64,000 nt of DNA from assembly GCF_001693335.1 (NCBI RefSeq), contig NZ_CP016503.1, positions 248,001 through 312,000 of the forward strand, read 5' to 3'. Source of the stretch: Helicobacter enhydrae (GTDB lineage: Bacteria > Campylobacterota > Campylobacteria > Campylobacterales > Helicobacteraceae). The notes below the pieces were generated by a model. That model was not told the DNA's origin. It did not search any database and saw only the letters and a program-made list of their open reading frames with translations. A program made the position numbers and the translations under genes. Below are positions 19,397 through 29,606 of this stretch, piece after piece. Position 1 is the first letter of the stretch. The number at the start of each line of letters is the position of its first letter.

Positions 19397-21331
19397 ATGG
19401 ATTTTGAAAATCGAGCAAATTTTGATGTTTTGGTTGTTGGCGGAGGACACGCTGGGATTGAAGCAAGTCTTGCAAGTGCCAAAATGGGAGCAAAAACCCA
19501 CTTGCTTACTATATTGATTGAAAACATTGGATTGGCTAGTTGTAATCCTGCTGTAGGTGGTCTTGGCAAGGGACATCTCACCAAAGAAGTAGATGCGTTG
19601 GGTGGAGCAATGGGGCTTATCACTGACCACTGCGGGATACAATATCGCACACTCAATGCCTCCAAAGGTCCTGCTGTGCGTGGCACTAGAGCACAAATCG
19701 ATATGGATGCCTATCGGATTTTTGCACGCAAGATGATACTTGATACCCCGAACTTGAGCGTTTCTCAAGAAATGGCTGAGGAGCTTATATTTGATGCAAA
19801 AGATTCTCAAAAAGTAATCGGAATACGCACAAATATTGGCAAAACTTACTATGCTCAAAAAGTGATATTGACGACAGGGACATTTTTGAGAGGGCTGATA
19901 CATATTGGCGAAGCGATGAGCGAAAATGGACGCGTAGGGGAGAGTGCGAGTAAAAATCTTAGTGGGAGCCTTAAGGCATTGGGGCTAGAGCTTGGTAGAT
20001 TGAAAACTGGGACTTGTGCTAGGATCGATGGCAAAAGCATTGATTTTACCGAGCTTGAAGTGCATCACGGAGACAATCCACCCCCACATTTTAGCTATCG
20101 CACCGACAAGGAAGAGTTTGCCCCTACACAATATCCCTGTTATGTGACTTATACCAACGAAAAAACGCACCAAATCATCCGCTCCAATTTTCATCGTGCG
20201 CCAATGTTTATCGGACAGATTCAAGGTGTGGGTCCGCGTTATTGCCCAAGTATCGAAGACAAAGTCAATCGTTTCGCAGACAAAGAGAGACATCAGCTTT
20301 TTTTGGAGCCACAGACTGCAGATGAGCAAGAATACTATATCAATGGCTTGACTTCTTCACTGCCTTTTGACATTCAAGAGGAGATGATACACTCTATCAA
20401 AGGCTTGGAAAACGCACACATTACACGCTATGGCTACGCGATTGAATATGACTATGTCCAACCAACAGAGCTTTGGCATACACTAGAAACCAAAAAAGCC
20501 AAAAACCTCTATCTAGCTGGGCAAATCAATGGAACGACAGGCTATGAAGAGGCAGCAGCACAAGGGATTATGGCAGGTATCAATGCGGTATTGGCTCTCA
20601 AAAAAGATGGGGACAAAAGGTTTTGTGATTGCTTTGGGGATTTGGATGTGTTTGTGTTGAGACGCGATGAGGGGTATATCGGTGTGATGATTGATGACTT
20701 GGTGACCAAAGGCACCAAAGAGCCTTATCGTGTCTTTAGCTCTAGGGCAGAGTATCGACTTTTGTTGCGTGAGGACAATGCACTCTTTAGGCTAGGTGAG
20801 TATGCCTATAAGCTAGGTTTGATGGAAGAGGGGGAATACCACAAGCTCACTAAGGATATGCAGGACATTACGCAGGGAATGGAATATTTACGCACACATT
20901 TTGTGACGCCATCTAAAGATAATTTGGCATTTTTGGATTCTTTGGGAGAAGAAGGGGTTGGGGACAAAACTGAAGCTTTTTTGGTTGTGGGGCGAGAGAG
21001 TTTTGATAATGCTAAACTCAGAGCATTCAATCCAATATTTACAGAAATGAGTGAAAGAGCATTGGAACAAATCCGCATTCAATCCAAATATTTCCATTAC
21101 ATTCAAAAGCAAGAGGAGAGCGTGAAGCAAATGCACAAAACTCTTCAAGTCAAGATCCCTAGTGACTTTGTTTATCAAGGTATTAGCGGTTTGAGCCTTG
21201 AAGTGATAGAAAAACTTGAGAAACATCGTCCTGAAAACCTTTTTGAAGCTTCACAAATCAGTGGAATCACCCCTGCAAGTTTGGATATTTTGCATCTGTA
21301 TATTCATTTGAGAGAGAAAAATAAGGCTTAA
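19397..21331 (+). CDS. mnmG: tRNA uridine-5-carboxymethylaminomethyl modification enzyme MnmG
   Basis: FAD-dependent enzyme that, with the GTPase MnmE, adds the cmnm5 group to U34 of certain tRNAs. 644 residues: FAD-binding [12 protein letters not shown] at the N-terminus, the GidA signatures [16 protein letters not shown] and [16 protein letters not shown], and a helical C-terminal domain that contacts MnmE and tRNA. The ATG follows an AAGGA sequence. Length and motifs are normal. mnmE is not in the window. It is transcribed alone and converges on the ftsL-like gene. Confidence 0.96.
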   Translation: MDFENRANFDVLVVGGGHAGIEASLASAKMGAKTHLLTILIENIGLASCNPAVGGLGKGHLTKEVDALGGAMGLITDHCGIQYRTLNASKGPAVRGTRAQIDMDAYRIFARKMILDTPNLSVSQEMAEELIFDAKDSQKVIGIRTNIGKTYYAQKVILTTGTFLRGLIHIGEAMSENGRVGESASKNLSGSLKALGLELGRLKTGTCARIDGKSIDFTELEVHHGDNPPPHFSYRTDKEEFAPTQYPCYVTYTNEKTHQIIRSNFHRAPMFIGQIQGVGPRYCPSIEDKVNRFADKERHQLFLEPQTADEQEYYINGLTSSLPFDIQEEMIHSIKGLENAHITRYGYAIEYDYVQPTELWHTLETKKAKNLYLAGQINGTTGYEEAAAQGIMAGINAVLALKKDGDKRFCDCFGDLDVFVLRRDEGYIGVMIDDLVTKGTKEPYRVFSSRAEYRLLLREDNALFRLGEYAYKLGLMEEGEYHKLTKDMQDITQGMEYLRTHFVTPSKDNLAFLDSLGEEGVGDKTEAFLVVGRESFDNAKLRAFNPIFTEMSERALEQIRIQSKYFHYIQKQEESVKQMHKTLQVKIPSDFVYQGISGLSLEVIEKLEKHRPENLFEASQISGITPASLDILHLYIHLREKNKA

Positions 21332-21372
21332 TCAATGGGGGGGCAAGAGGTGCAAATCTGGGAGACAGGAAG

Positions 21373-21669
21373 CTATTCCATATTTAGGATTTGTTGAAAT
21401 TTAAAATCCTCTAATTCTTTTTTGAGATGGCGATTTTCCTCTTGGAGCAAGATCAAATGATTCTCTGTTTTGATGATATTGCGACTCAAATAGTAGATCT
21501 GACTTGTGAGGTAGATTTTGGGAAGGCAAAAAATAAGAGCAAAAAAACAAAAAAAGAATATCAATCTCAAATCTTTGTAACCCAAAAACGATGGAGCTTC
21601 TTGTGGTGTAGAGACATCGATTTGGGAGAGTGCGTCTTTTTCATTTTCGCTAATTGTTTGTGTGTTCAT
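21373..21669 (-). CDS. Small membrane protein, FtsL-like position and topology
   Basis: 98 residues: a short cytoplasmic N-terminus, one membrane helix (about 31-52) and a C-terminal stretch with leucine/charged heptads (SRNIIKTENHLILLQEENRH) that looks like a periplasmic coiled coil. This is the layout of FtsL, the divisome protein that works with FtsB and FtsQ, and the gene sits directly after rsmH (4-base overlap), where ftsL lies in the dcw cluster of many bacteria. Sequence identity to known FtsL is not visible by eye, as usual for this fast-evolving family, so the name is inferred from topology and place. Confidence 0.55.
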   Translation of the reverse strand: MNTQTISENEKDALSQIDVSTPQEAPSFLGYKDLRLIFFFCFFALIFCLPKIYLTSQIYYLSRNIIKTENHLILLQEENRHLKKELEDFKFQQILNME

Positions 21670-22580
21670 TGTCGTCCTAAAAAATGAAATGCCCTCATCT
21701 TAGCACTCCTTGAGCGAGGATTGGCTTTGACTTCTTGCGTTGATGGGGTGATTGGTTTTTTGGTGAGAATTCTACCACGACTATGGGTATTTCCACACTC
21801 ACATCGCAAAATTTCTGGTGGGCATATACAAGATTTTTCCCATTGCTTGAAAGTATTTTTGATGATTTTGTCCTCCAAAGAATGAAAAGAAATGATTGCG
21901 ATGATTGTGTCTTGCAACGCAGAATCTGCAATTTGTTGCAAAAGAGACTGCAGAACTTCTAGCTCTTGATTGACCTCAATCCTCAAAGCTTGAAAAGCCA
22001 AAGTCGCAGGATGTATTTTGTGCTTTTTGAAATGCTTTTGCAGAAAATCGCTCAATTCTTTGGCACTTTCAAAAGACTTCCTTTTGCGTTCCTCTGCGAT
22101 CAGACTAGCCATTTTTTTGTATTCTCTGATTTCTCCATAGTCGCAAAAAATGCGTTCCAATTCTATTTTGGAATATTGATTGATAATATGAGAGGCTTTG
22201 ATAGGGTTGTTTGTGTCCATACGCATATCAAGATTTTCAGAATCAAAGCAAAAGCCCCTCTCTTTTGCGTCAAGTTGCAATGAGCTAACGCCAATATCTG
22301 CAAGTATGCCTACAATCGGTGCAGATGAGAGTGCTTCAGTGATTTTTGAAGCAAAATTACCCTCCAAAATCTGCACCCTATCAGCTGGTAGAAATTGTTT
22401 GCAAAAATCCCTCGCTTGTTTGTCTTGATCGATTCCGATGATATTGAGCTGTGGATGAGCTTCAAGCAAAGCAGAAGTGTGCCCTCCAAAACCCAAAGTG
22501 CAATCAATGAGATAGCCTGATGTCAAGGAGGAAAAAACCTCCAAAACTTCATTTTTTAAAACAGGGATATGTGGGCTCAA
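21666..22580 (-). CDS. rsmH: 16S rRNA m4C1402 methyltransferase RsmH
   Basis: N4-methylates C1402 of 16S rRNA using SAM. 304 residues with HIPVLKNEVL at the start, the SAM-binding IDCTLGFGGHT, GILADIGVSSLQLD, FDSENLDMRMD and the C-terminal IISFHSLEDKIIKN block plus NPRSRSAKMRAF, all typical of RsmH/MraW. The start is TTG at 22580, overlapping the malic enzyme stop; no ATG is available near the homologous N-terminus, so the alternative start is accepted. It overlaps the downstream ftsL-like gene by 4 bases. Confidence 0.95.
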   Translation of the reverse strand: MSPHIPVLKNEVLEVFSSLTSGYLIDCTLGFGGHTSALLEAHPQLNIIGIDQDKQARDFCKQFLPADRVQILEGNFASKITEALSSAPIVGILADIGVSSLQLDAKERGFCFDSENLDMRMDTNNPIKASHIINQYSKIELERIFCDYGEIREYKKMASLIAEERKRKSFESAKELSDFLQKHFKKHKIHPATLAFQALRIEVNQELEVLQSLLQQIADSALQDTIIAIISFHSLEDKIIKNTFKQWEKSCICPPEILRCECGNTHSRGRILTKKPITPSTQEVKANPRSRSAKMRAFHFLGRQ

Positions 22581-23776
22581 ATGCGTGCTACCCCTTCTTC
22601 TCTAGCGCTTTGTGCGATTGCTTGAGAGAGTTTTTCGCACAAGCGTTTATCAAAAGGCATTGGGATAATGTAGTTTTTGCCAAATTTCAATTCTCTTTTA
22701 TAAAGTGTGCAAAGCTCTTGTGGAACTTCCTCTCTTGCAAGTTCTGCAAGTGCGATGGCACAAGCTTTTTTCATCTTTTCTGTGATTTTTGATGCACGCA
22801 CATCAAGAGCACCGCGGAATATATAAGGGAAAGCCAAAACATTATTAATCTGATTGGGGTAATCACTCCTTCCCGTAGCCACGATAGCATCTGGTCGTGC
22901 TTCTTTGACAAGTTCGGGCTTAATCTCTGGGTTAGGATTGCTCAAAGTAAAAAGTAGGGGATTGGGAGCCATTTGTTTGATGTCATCTTGTGTAAGAATG
23001 TCTGCACGCGACAAACCAAGCAAAACATCAGCATCTTTCAATGCTTCCTGATATGAAGCATAATCTTCATTTGAAACAAACTCTTGTTTTTGTGCATTCA
23101 AATCTGTGCGTTTGTGATTGATGAGTCCCACAGAATCAAACATCAAAATGTTTTTTGCTCCAAAGCTCCTATACATGCGCGCACAAGAAATTGCACTCGC
23201 ACCTGCCCCGATCACAACGATTTTGAGATCTTCAATCTTTTTGCCAACAATCTCACAAGCATTGAGCAAAGCTGCACTGCTCACAATCGCTGTGCCGTGC
23301 TGATCATCGTGCATTACAGGGATATCTAGCTCTTCAATCAAAGTTTTTTCGATCTCAAAACACTCTGGTGCCTTGATATCCTCAAGATTGATTCCTCCAA
23401 AAGTTGGGGCGATAGCTTTGATGATCTCAATAATTTTTTTGGGATCTTTTTCATCGATTTCGATATCAAAAGAATCAACATCTGCAAATTTTTTGAACAA
23501 CACACATTTGCCCTCCATCACAGGCTTGCCTGCCAATGTGCCGATGTCTCCCAATCCCAAAACTGCCGTTCCATTGCTGATCACAGCGACTAGATTGCCT
23601 TTGCTTGTCAAATCATAGGCTTTGAGCGGATCGCTCTGAATCTCTTTGCATGGGTATGCCACGCCCGGAGAGTAGGCAAGTGATAAGTCTTCAAAGCTTT
23701 CAAGAGAGGTTTTGGGTGTGATGGCGATTTTGCCACCTTGGTGATAAAGATTGGCTTTTTCTTTGAGGTCTGACAT
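22577..23776 (-). CDS. Malate dehydrogenase (oxaloacetate-decarboxylating), malic enzyme
   Basis: Decarboxylates malate to pyruvate with reduction of NAD(P). 399 residues: malic N-domain ([32 protein letters not shown]) and NAD-binding domain ([14 protein letters not shown]). The short form lacks the phosphotransacetylase domain of long MaeB proteins. The frame extends upstream, but the ATG at 23776 is preceded by AAGGAG at 6 bases and begins [16 protein letters not shown], where homologues start. It links the TCA pool to pyruvate. It overlaps the TTG start of rsmH, so rsmH is likely co-transcribed. Confidence 0.92.
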   Translation of the reverse strand: MSDLKEKANLYHQGGKIAITPKTSLESFEDLSLAYSPGVAYPCKEIQSDPLKAYDLTSKGNLVAVISNGTAVLGLGDIGTLAGKPVMEGKCVLFKKFADVDSFDIEIDEKDPKKIIEIIKAIAPTFGGINLEDIKAPECFEIEKTLIEELDIPVMHDDQHGTAIVSSAALLNACEIVGKKIEDLKIVVIGAGASAISCARMYRSFGAKNILMFDSVGLINHKRTDLNAQKQEFVSNEDYASYQEALKDADVLLGLSRADILTQDDIKQMAPNPLLFTLSNPNPEIKPELVKEARPDAIVATGRSDYPNQINNVLAFPYIFRGALDVRASKITEKMKKACAIALAELAREEVPQELCTLYKRELKFGKNYIIPMPFDKRLCEKLSQAIAQSAREEGVARI

Positions 23777-24051
23777 TTTGACTCCTTGTATTTGAATTTG
23801 TGTTTCAGCAAAATACCATAATAAATTTTTGATAGATTGCTTTTGTGTTTTTGTAATGCCGATTTGCAAAAAACCTACAATAACTTTTCTACTTTGTAAC
23901 AAAAGGCTTAATTTTACCCCATCAATGAAACAAAACGCAAAAAGTAGTGCAACTTGTTGAACTAAAATTTCCAATTTTCATTGTAAAATCCTACGCAGAA
24001 TGTAAGCCCAAAAGGCATACTTCAAGATTTTACCCCACAAAGGATGCAAAA

Positions 24052-24891
24052 ATGATGAAAAAAATTTTGGTAAGTTCAGTTGTTGCTGGAATGTTGTGTG
24101 TAGCAAATGCTCAAACTTATGCTGTGGTTGATGGACAAAAAATCACAGATCAAGATATGAGTTTTTTCAAACAAATGGTGCCGGGTTTTGATTTTGCTAG
24201 ATTGAACAAAGATCAAAAAATGGAAGTCATCAATCAGTTGATTGAAAGAAAACTCGCACTCTTGGCAGCCAAAAAAGACAATATTCAAAAAAACAAAGAA
24301 TACAAAGAGGCATTGACAAGTATTAGCAACAATTTGGCGATTGATTTTTGGGTGAAGGCTCAAAGAGAAAAATTTGCCCAAAAGGCAAAGGTCACAGAAG
24401 CAGAAGCCAAACAATTCTATGACGCAAATCAAAATCGCTTCATTGAGCAAGAGGCAGATATTAGAATGATTGTTGTCAAAACAAAAGAAGAGGCAGAGGC
24501 AATCATCAAGGATTTGAAAGACAAAAAAGGTAATGCACTCAAAGAGGCTTTTATCAAAGCAGCCAATGAAAAATCAATCGATCCAAATGTCAAGCAAAAG
24601 CAAGATGGGGGCAATCTTGGGAAAATCGATCGCAATCAAATGTTGCCTCAATTTGTAGAAGCAGTGTTTGATCTTACTCCAAAAAGCATCACTCTCACAC
24701 CGATTCAGACTCAAGCTGGATACCATATTATTTTCTTGGAAGACAAAACAACTCCCAAAACAATTAGCTTCAGCGAGGCAAAAGCAGGGATTGAAAATGG
24801 ACTCCAAAACGAAAGAATTAATCAAATGCTTGTAGAAGAAATGAAAAAAATGAGAGAAAAAGCAAAAGTAAAAATCGAAGAAATCAAATAA
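24052..24891 (+). CDS. Periplasmic parvulin-type peptidyl-prolyl isomerase (PEB4/CBF2 type)
   Basis: 279 residues; signal peptide MMKKILVSSVVAGMLCVANA (cleaved near residue 20), a SurA-like N-terminal helical chaperone part and a parvulin domain (DIRMIVVKTKEEAE to PIQTQAGYHIIFLED). It matches Campylobacter PEB4 and H. pylori HP0175 in layout; these assist outer membrane protein folding and appear on the cell surface. The gene is followed by fba and efp, the order I recall from H. pylori HP0175-HP0177. The frame is open upstream, but the ATG pair at 24052/24055 is the only one placed before a signal peptide. It may help fold the several beta-barrel proteins in this window. Confidence 0.9.
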   Translation: MMKKILVSSVVAGMLCVANAQTYAVVDGQKITDQDMSFFKQMVPGFDFARLNKDQKMEVINQLIERKLALLAAKKDNIQKNKEYKEALTSISNNLAIDFWVKAQREKFAQKAKVTEAEAKQFYDANQNRFIEQEADIRMIVVKTKEEAEAIIKDLKDKKGNALKEAFIKAANEKSIDPNVKQKQDGGNLGKIDRNQMLPQFVEAVFDLTPKSITLTPIQTQAGYHIIFLEDKTTPKTISFSEAKAGIENGLQNERINQMLVEEMKKMREKAKVKIEEIK

Positions 24892-24918
24892 GCTTCTGCA
24901 ATCAAACAAGGAGTTATG

Positions 24919-25842
24919 ATGTTGGTGTCAGGGAATGAAATCTTACTTAAAGCTCACAATAAGGGCTATGGCGTCGGTGCGTTTAATTTTGTCAATTTTG
25001 AAATGCTCAAAAGTATTTTTGAATCAGCAGATGAAGTTTCCTCGCCATTGATTGTTCAGGCAAGTGAGGGGGCGATCAAATATATGGGGATTGAAATGGT
25101 GGTGGGAATGGCTAAGCTTTTTGCACACAAGTATCCCCATATCCCCGTGGCTTTACATCTAGATCACGGCACTAGCTTTGAGAGTTGTAAAAATGCGATT
25201 GAAGCAGGTTTTACTTCTGTGATGATTGATGCTTCCCACCATAGTTTTGAAGAGAATCTCCAAATCACAAAAGAAGTTGTGGATTTTGCACACTCTAGGG
25301 GTGTGAGCGTAGAGGCAGAACTTGGGCGTTTGATGGGGATTGAAGATAATATCTCTGTAGATGAAAAAGATGCTTGTCTTGTCAATCCCAAAGAAGCAGA
25401 AGTTTTTGTCAAAGAAACGCAAGTGGATTTCCTCGCCCCTGCTATTGGCACAAGCCACGGAGCTTTCAAATTCAAAGGTGAGCCAAAGCTTGATTTTGAT
25501 CGTTTGCTAGAGGTGAAAAAACTCACGAACATACCCCTTGTTTTGCATGGTGCAAGTGCGATTCCTCAAGAAGTGAGAGAGTCATTTCTTCAAAGTGGAG
25601 GAGATCTCAAAGGAAGCAGGGGAGTCCCATTTGACTTTTTGCAAGAAGCAGTAAAAGGGGGAATCAACAAAATCAATACAGATACAGATTTGAGAATCGC
25701 ATTTATCGCGGAGGTGAGAAAAGTGGCAAATGCCAACAACTCCGAATTTGATTTGAGGAAATTTTTCACACCGGCAATGAGTGCTGTAAAGCAAGTCATT
25801 ACGCAAAGAATGCAACTTCTTGGAAGTGCAAATAAAATCTAA
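24919..25842 (+). CDS. fba: Fructose-bisphosphate aldolase, class II
   Basis: Zinc-dependent aldolase of gluconeogenesis and lower glycolysis. 307 residues with GYGVGAFNFVNFEM, the zinc ligand region ALHLDHGTSFE, SVMIDASHH, VEAELGRLMGIED, GTSHGAFKF, LVLHGASAIP and INKINTDTDLR. There are two ATGs in a row; the second (24919) is chosen because AAGGAG sits 5 bases before it, whereas it is only 2 bases before the first. It lies between the PEB4-type isomerase and efp, as in H. pylori. Confidence 0.95.
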   Translation: MLVSGNEILLKAHNKGYGVGAFNFVNFEMLKSIFESADEVSSPLIVQASEGAIKYMGIEMVVGMAKLFAHKYPHIPVALHLDHGTSFESCKNAIEAGFTSVMIDASHHSFEENLQITKEVVDFAHSRGVSVEAELGRLMGIEDNISVDEKDACLVNPKEAEVFVKETQVDFLAPAIGTSHGAFKFKGEPKLDFDRLLEVKKLTNIPLVLHGASAIPQEVRESFLQSGGDLKGSRGVPFDFLQEAVKGGINKINTDTDLRIAFIAEVRKVANANNSEFDLRKFFTPAMSAVKQVITQRMQLLGSANKI

Positions 25843-25851
25843 AGGAATACA

Positions 25852-26415
25852 ATGGCAATTGGAATGAGCGAATTGAAAAAGGGGCTAAAAATCGAGATTG
25901 ATGGGATTCCATACAGAATCACAGAATATCAACATGTCAAACCCGGCAAAGGAGCGGCTTTTGTGCGTGCAAAAATCAAATCTTTTTTGGACGGCAAAGT
26001 GATTGAGAAAACTTTCCACGCAGGTGACAAGTGCGAAGAGCCAAATTTGGCAGAAAAAACAATGCAGTTTCTCTATCACGACGGAGAGAGCTATCAATTT
26101 ATGGACACTACGACCTATGAGCAAATCGCTTTGAGTGAAGATCAGGTTGGAGATGTCGCAAAGTGGATGATTGATGGAATGAATGCCCAAATCCTTTTCC
26201 ACAACAACAAAGCAATTTCTGTCGATGTCCCTCAAGTCGTTGAGCTAAAAATCGTAGAAACTGCTCCAAATTTCAAAGGCGATACTTCTAGTGGAGGCAA
26301 AAAACCTGCAACACTTGAGAGTGGAGCAGTGGTGCAAATCCCTTTTCATGTGCTAGAGGGCGAAGTGATTCGTGTCAATACCGAAACAGGTGAATATGTC
26401 GAAAAAGTCAAATAA
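25852..26415 (+). CDS. efp: Translation elongation factor P
   Basis: Rescues ribosomes stalled at polyproline. 187 residues, three beta-barrel domains, with the tip loop KPGKGAAF carrying the lysine (K33) that is modified in many bacteria, and the C-terminal signature [20 protein letters not shown]. It begins 9 bases after fba. Its 3' end overlaps the DJ-1 family gene by 20 bases in another frame. The proline-rich linker of the autotransporter at 11363 is the sort of sequence that needs EF-P. Confidence 0.96.
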   Translation: MAIGMSELKKGLKIEIDGIPYRITEYQHVKPGKGAAFVRAKIKSFLDGKVIEKTFHAGDKCEEPNLAEKTMQFLYHDGESYQFMDTTTYEQIALSEDQVGDVAKWMIDGMNAQILFHNNKAISVDVPQVVELKIVETAPNFKGDTSSGGKKPATLESGAVVQIPFHVLEGEVIRVNTETGEYVEKVK

Positions 26416-26965
26416 ACAAATCTTGGTGCCATTTGCCGAAGGATTTGAAGAAATCGAGCTTGTGAGCATTGTTGATATATTGCGGAGGGCAGGGGTTGGA
26501 GTGAGCTTGGCATCAATTGATGCTTCACCCACACAAAAAGGCGCACATCATATTGCCATCGTTGCTGATATGTCTTTGGAAGATGCAAAAATCGATCAAT
26601 TTGATGGGATTGTGATGGCTGGGGGAATGCTAGGGGTTCAAAATATGCAAAAATCCTCCACACTATTGCAGTTTTTGCAAACATTTCATTCTCAACAGAA
26701 ATTAATCGGAGCGATTTGTGCTGCTCCGATTATTCTTGATGATCTCAAATTGCTCAAGCAAGATTTTTGCTGTTATCCTAGTTGTGAGAACTTGATGAAA
26801 AATACCACTGCATCACGCCTTGTGCTTCCATATATCAAACAAGGTCACATTATCACCGCGACAGGTCCTGCCTCGGCTCTTGAATTTGCACTTGGGATTG
26901 TAGAATCTTTGCTTGGAATAGAAGAAAAAAGCAAGCTTGCAAAGGAGCTGTTACGATATGCCTAA
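26396..26965 (+). CDS. DJ-1/PfpI family protein (YajL/ThiJ-like)
   Basis: 189 residues with the DJ-1 fold: [12 protein letters not shown] near the N-terminus (conserved glutamate), [10 protein letters not shown], the nucleophile elbow GAICAAP with Cys108, and a C-terminal [12 protein letters not shown] segment. Family members act as glyoxalases, chaperones or deglycases in oxidative and carbonyl stress; the exact activity cannot be read from sequence. The ATG at 26396 lies inside efp (20-base overlap). The stop overlaps another ATG (TATGCCTAA) that opens a short reading frame running into a C11 tract. Confidence 0.9.
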   Translation: MSKKSNKQILVPFAEGFEEIELVSIVDILRRAGVGVSLASIDASPTQKGAHHIAIVADMSLEDAKIDQFDGIVMAGGMLGVQNMQKSSTLLQFLQTFHSQQKLIGAICAAPIILDDLKLLKQDFCCYPSCENLMKNTTASRLVLPYIKQGHIITATGPASALEFALGIVESLLGIEEKSKLAKELLRYA

Positions 26966-26970
26966 TCTTA

Positions 26971-26981
26971 CCCCCCCCCCC
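26971..26981 (+). repeat. C11 homopolymer upstream of the glycosyltransferase
   Basis: Eleven consecutive C between the DJ-1 gene and the glycosyltransferase. It lies inside a short frame beginning at the ATG 26958-26960 which, at this length, stops at 27003-27005. A typical slippage tract. Confidence 0.93.
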
Positions 26982-26999
26982 ACTATACTACACTACATA

Positions 27000-27029
27000 G
27001 CTTAAGGGTTTTTGGCTTAAGGGTTTTTG
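27000..27029 (+). repeat. Tandem duplication of 15 bases in the glycosyltransferase leader
   Basis: GCTTAAGGGTTTTTG occurs twice head to tail, directly after the C11 tract and 25 bases before the glycosyltransferase ATG. The unit length keeps the reading frame. Confidence 0.9.
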
Positions 27030-27054
27030 CCTACGATTTTGGCGAGGTGTTTTG

Positions 27055-27921
27055 ATGAAAATTGAAACACTCAAAAAAATCCCGCGTTTTATCATAGAAA
27101 CTGCCAAAAATGTCCGCAAGGTATCTCTGTATCAAGAAACTTGGTTTTTGAACCAAAGACATCGTGAGATTTCTTGGACACAATATGCACCACAAACCAC
27201 AGAAACCAACCATAGAATTGTTGTAAGCCTAACAACCCATAAAGAACGCATAGAATATTTGCACTTTGTCCTAGATTCTCTGTATATGCAAACTTTGCCA
27301 CCAGCAGAAGTGCAACTTTATGTCGCCAAAGGCGAATATACAACATACCCCAAAATTTTGGAAAAGTTTCAACCTTGGTTAAAAATAATTGAGGTAGAAG
27401 ATTTGGGTTCGTACAAAAAATTCATCCCCGCACTCCTTAATGCCTCCAAATCGGAGGTGATAATCAGTTTGGATGATGATTTTATCTATCCACATTATTT
27501 AATCTCCTCGTTATATTCTCATTTTTTAAAAAATCAAAATTCGCTTGTGGGGTATTGTGGTTTCAAGAATGGAAAAGAATATTTCGAAGGAATTGCTGGA
27601 GGGCTTGGAATTTTGTGGAATCCAAATATATTCAATATTGAAAAAATGCCATTTTTTTTCGATCAGAGATTGTTTATGGAACAGATTGGTAGGAATTACG
27701 ATGATGGCTGGATCAGTTTGAGTTGTTTGGAGCAAAAGATTCAAATTTCTTGCATACAAGAATATAGTTATGAGCTTCTTAGAAGATTTTATGAGTTGCC
27801 AAGCGGAAAGCTTTATGCAATTAGCTCAAGTGGTGAAGGTGTTAATTACATTAGTGCGGAAGAAAAAAAGATACTAAGAGAAAAAACAAGAAAAATCATT
27901 CAAGAACAATTGAAACTCTAA
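27055..27921 (+). CDS. Glycosyltransferase (family 2-like)
   Basis: 288 residues with RIVVSLTTHKERIEYLH (54-70) as the N-terminal nucleotide-binding strand and the metal-binding DxD-type motif SLDDDFIYP (D140-D142), as in GT-A glycosyltransferases. No membrane segment. Acceptor and donor are unknown; a surface glycan is likely. There is no good Shine-Dalgarno sequence before the ATG at 27055, which fits translation by coupling to an upstream short frame: with one more (or two fewer) C in the C11 tract, a frame from ATG 26958 would run through the 15-base tandem repeat and end on a TGA overlapping this ATG (TGATGA). This suggests phase-variable expression, by inference. Confidence 0.8.
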   Translation: MKIETLKKIPRFIIETAKNVRKVSLYQETWFLNQRHREISWTQYAPQTTETNHRIVVSLTTHKERIEYLHFVLDSLYMQTLPPAEVQLYVAKGEYTTYPKILEKFQPWLKIIEVEDLGSYKKFIPALLNASKSEVIISLDDDFIYPHYLISSLYSHFLKNQNSLVGYCGFKNGKEYFEGIAGGLGILWNPNIFNIEKMPFFFDQRLFMEQIGRNYDDGWISLSCLEQKIQISCIQEYSYELLRRFYELPSGKLYAISSSGEGVNYISAEEKKILREKTRKIIQEQLKL

Positions 27922-27946
27922 ATAGAGAGTGACGCATTATCAGGTT

Positions 27947-28504
27947 TCAATGCCTCAAATGTGCCAAAAATTCGGTGCGTGTTTTGGAATCTTCTTTGAA
28001 TATCCCTCTAACTGCACTTGTGAGCAGTGTGGCAGATTTTTTTTCTACTCCTCTCATCACCATACAAAGGTGCGTAGCCTCGCATACAACCATAGCACCT
28101 TTGGGATTAAGCTCTTGAATCAAATTTTCAATCACTTCATAAGTTAGATTTTCTTGTGTTTGCAAGCGTCTTGCAAAAACCTCGACTAATTTAGCAAAAT
28201 CACTAATTCCTGCAATTTTTTCTCTTGGGATATACCCAATACTTATATGTCCAAAAAAAGGCAATAGATGGTGTTCGCACATCGAATAAAACTCAATATT
28301 TTTGATCACAATCATCTCATTATAAGGAATCTCACAAAAGGTAGAAGCAAACACTTCTTGAGGCGTTTTGCTATATCCACTATAAAGAGTTTGAAAAGCC
28401 TCTTCAAGACGCTTGGGGGTTTTTCTCAATCCCTCGCGTTCCGCATTTTCTCCTATATATTCGCTCAACTCTTTGACAAAACGATTCAAAAATTCAGCAC
28501 TCAT
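27947..28504 (-). CDS. folE: GTP cyclohydrolase I
   Basis: First enzyme of folate (and queuosine) biosynthesis: GTP to dihydroneopterin triphosphate. 185 residues with the zinc and active-site segments SMCEHHLLPFFG, HISIGYIP, KLVEVFARRLQTQENLT and the C-terminal CEATHLCMVMRG with its cysteine ligand. It overlaps truD by 11 bases and shares its transcript. Standard length. Confidence 0.96.
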   Translation of the reverse strand: MSAEFLNRFVKELSEYIGENAEREGLRKTPKRLEEAFQTLYSGYSKTPQEVFASTFCEIPYNEMIVIKNIEFYSMCEHHLLPFFGHISIGYIPREKIAGISDFAKLVEVFARRLQTQENLTYEVIENLIQELNPKGAMVVCEATHLCMVMRGVEKKSATLLTSAVRGIFKEDSKTRTEFLAHLRH

Positions 28505-29606
28505 TTTCTTGTCCTCTCATTTCTTTTTGAGCTATACATTCAAGCAATATAGTTGCATAAGAGCCTTTGGGCAATTCAAAAGAAAGCTCAAAATGTGCCT
28601 TTTGTGGAATGTATTCCCCTTGAATATTTTGGGGGAAAACCCACGCGAAGCGATGACTTCCTGATTCTGTGACTTGTTCATCGATGTATCGCTCACTCAA
28701 TGCCCACGCCTCATCTTGAGGCAATGTGATCTTTTTCCCACTCAAAACCCCACAAGGCACAATTTCTTGTTTTGCAAAACGCTCAACTTCTTGAGACAAA
28801 TCTTGCAAAGCAAAGAGTTTCCCATAGGGATAGTGGTGCAACAAATCGCCTCGCACAATCTTAAATGGCTGTTTTTGCTCTATTAGGGATTGAAAATCCA
28901 AAGACAATGGGAAGTTTAAAGTTTGCGATGCTTTTTTTATCTCTTTTGCATCAAAATCATTGCACAATCTGCTAAGTAAAATTCGATTGGAAAGCCATTG
29001 GTTAAAAAGATAGCTTTGATAACTAGAGACAAGAAACTGCTCTATTTTGTTGTATTTTTTTTTCTTGCTTACAAGTTTTTTGCCCTCTAGATAATTATCC
29101 CCAAATTTCCCAAAACGCTGATAGCCAAAATAATTTGGCATACCCCACAGAGCAATTTCTCCAAGAGCTTGATCGATTTTTTGTGCATTGAGCGGAGAGA
29201 CTTTTTTTAGTCGTATAAAAAAAGCATTACCCTTGAGATGTCCGATACGCATTTTGTTGCGATGCTGGGCTGTGTGGAGTATTTTGATTTGATTTTCTTG
29301 CAAAACTTCCAAGTTGCCCTCCAAGATGTTTTGAAATCTTGCTGGAATCGTGATGTATTGAGTGGTGAGGGCATTTTTGTCTTTGAGCCCTGCATATCCG
29401 ATTTCTCTTTGGGGGCAACCCAAAACGCTAGATAAAATTTTAAGCATTTCGGGGGTGGAGAGTCCCTTTTTTCTCACTTGAAGCATTAGATGCTCTCCAT
29501 CATCACTTGCAGGATACAGAGGGATTTCATTGACGACAAAATCACGCGGATTTTGAGAAAAATAAAAATCAATCTCTGAGTGAGTGAGGAGAAAATTTTT
29601 GTGCAT
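28494..29606 (-). CDS. truD: tRNA pseudouridine(13) synthase TruD
   Basis: Makes pseudouridine 13 in tRNA-Glu. 370 residues; the catalytic aspartate lies in GYAGLKDKNALTTQ (D76), with NYFGYQRFG and the TruD insertion domain following. The coding strand has a run of nine A (29055-29063 as T on the + strand) encoding SKKKKYNK, which could be slippage-prone, but the frame is intact. It starts at 29606 and overlaps folE at its end. Confidence 0.93.
   Translation of the reverse strand: MHKNFLLTHSEIDFYFSQNPRDFVVNEIPLYPASDDGEHLMLQVRKKGLSTPEMLKILSSVLGCPQREIGYAGLKDKNALTTQYITIPARFQNILEGNLEVLQENQIKILHTAQHRNKMRIGHLKGNAFFIRLKKVSPLNAQKIDQALGEIALWGMPNYFGYQRFGKFGDNYLEGKKLVSKKKKYNKIEQFLVSSYQSYLFNQWLSNRILLSRLCNDFDAKEIKKASQTLNFPLSLDFQSLIEQKQPFKIVRGDLLHHYPYGKLFALQDLSQEVERFAKQEIVPCGVLSGKKITLPQDEAWALSERYIDEQVTESGSHRFAWVFPQNIQGEYIPQKAHFELSFELPKGSYATILLECIAQKEMRGQENEC

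Noticed and set aside
29055-29063. A9 run in truD as a phase-variation tract
   Set aside because: A-rich lysine codons are common in this AT-rich genome, and truD is a housekeeping gene; mentioned only in its entry.
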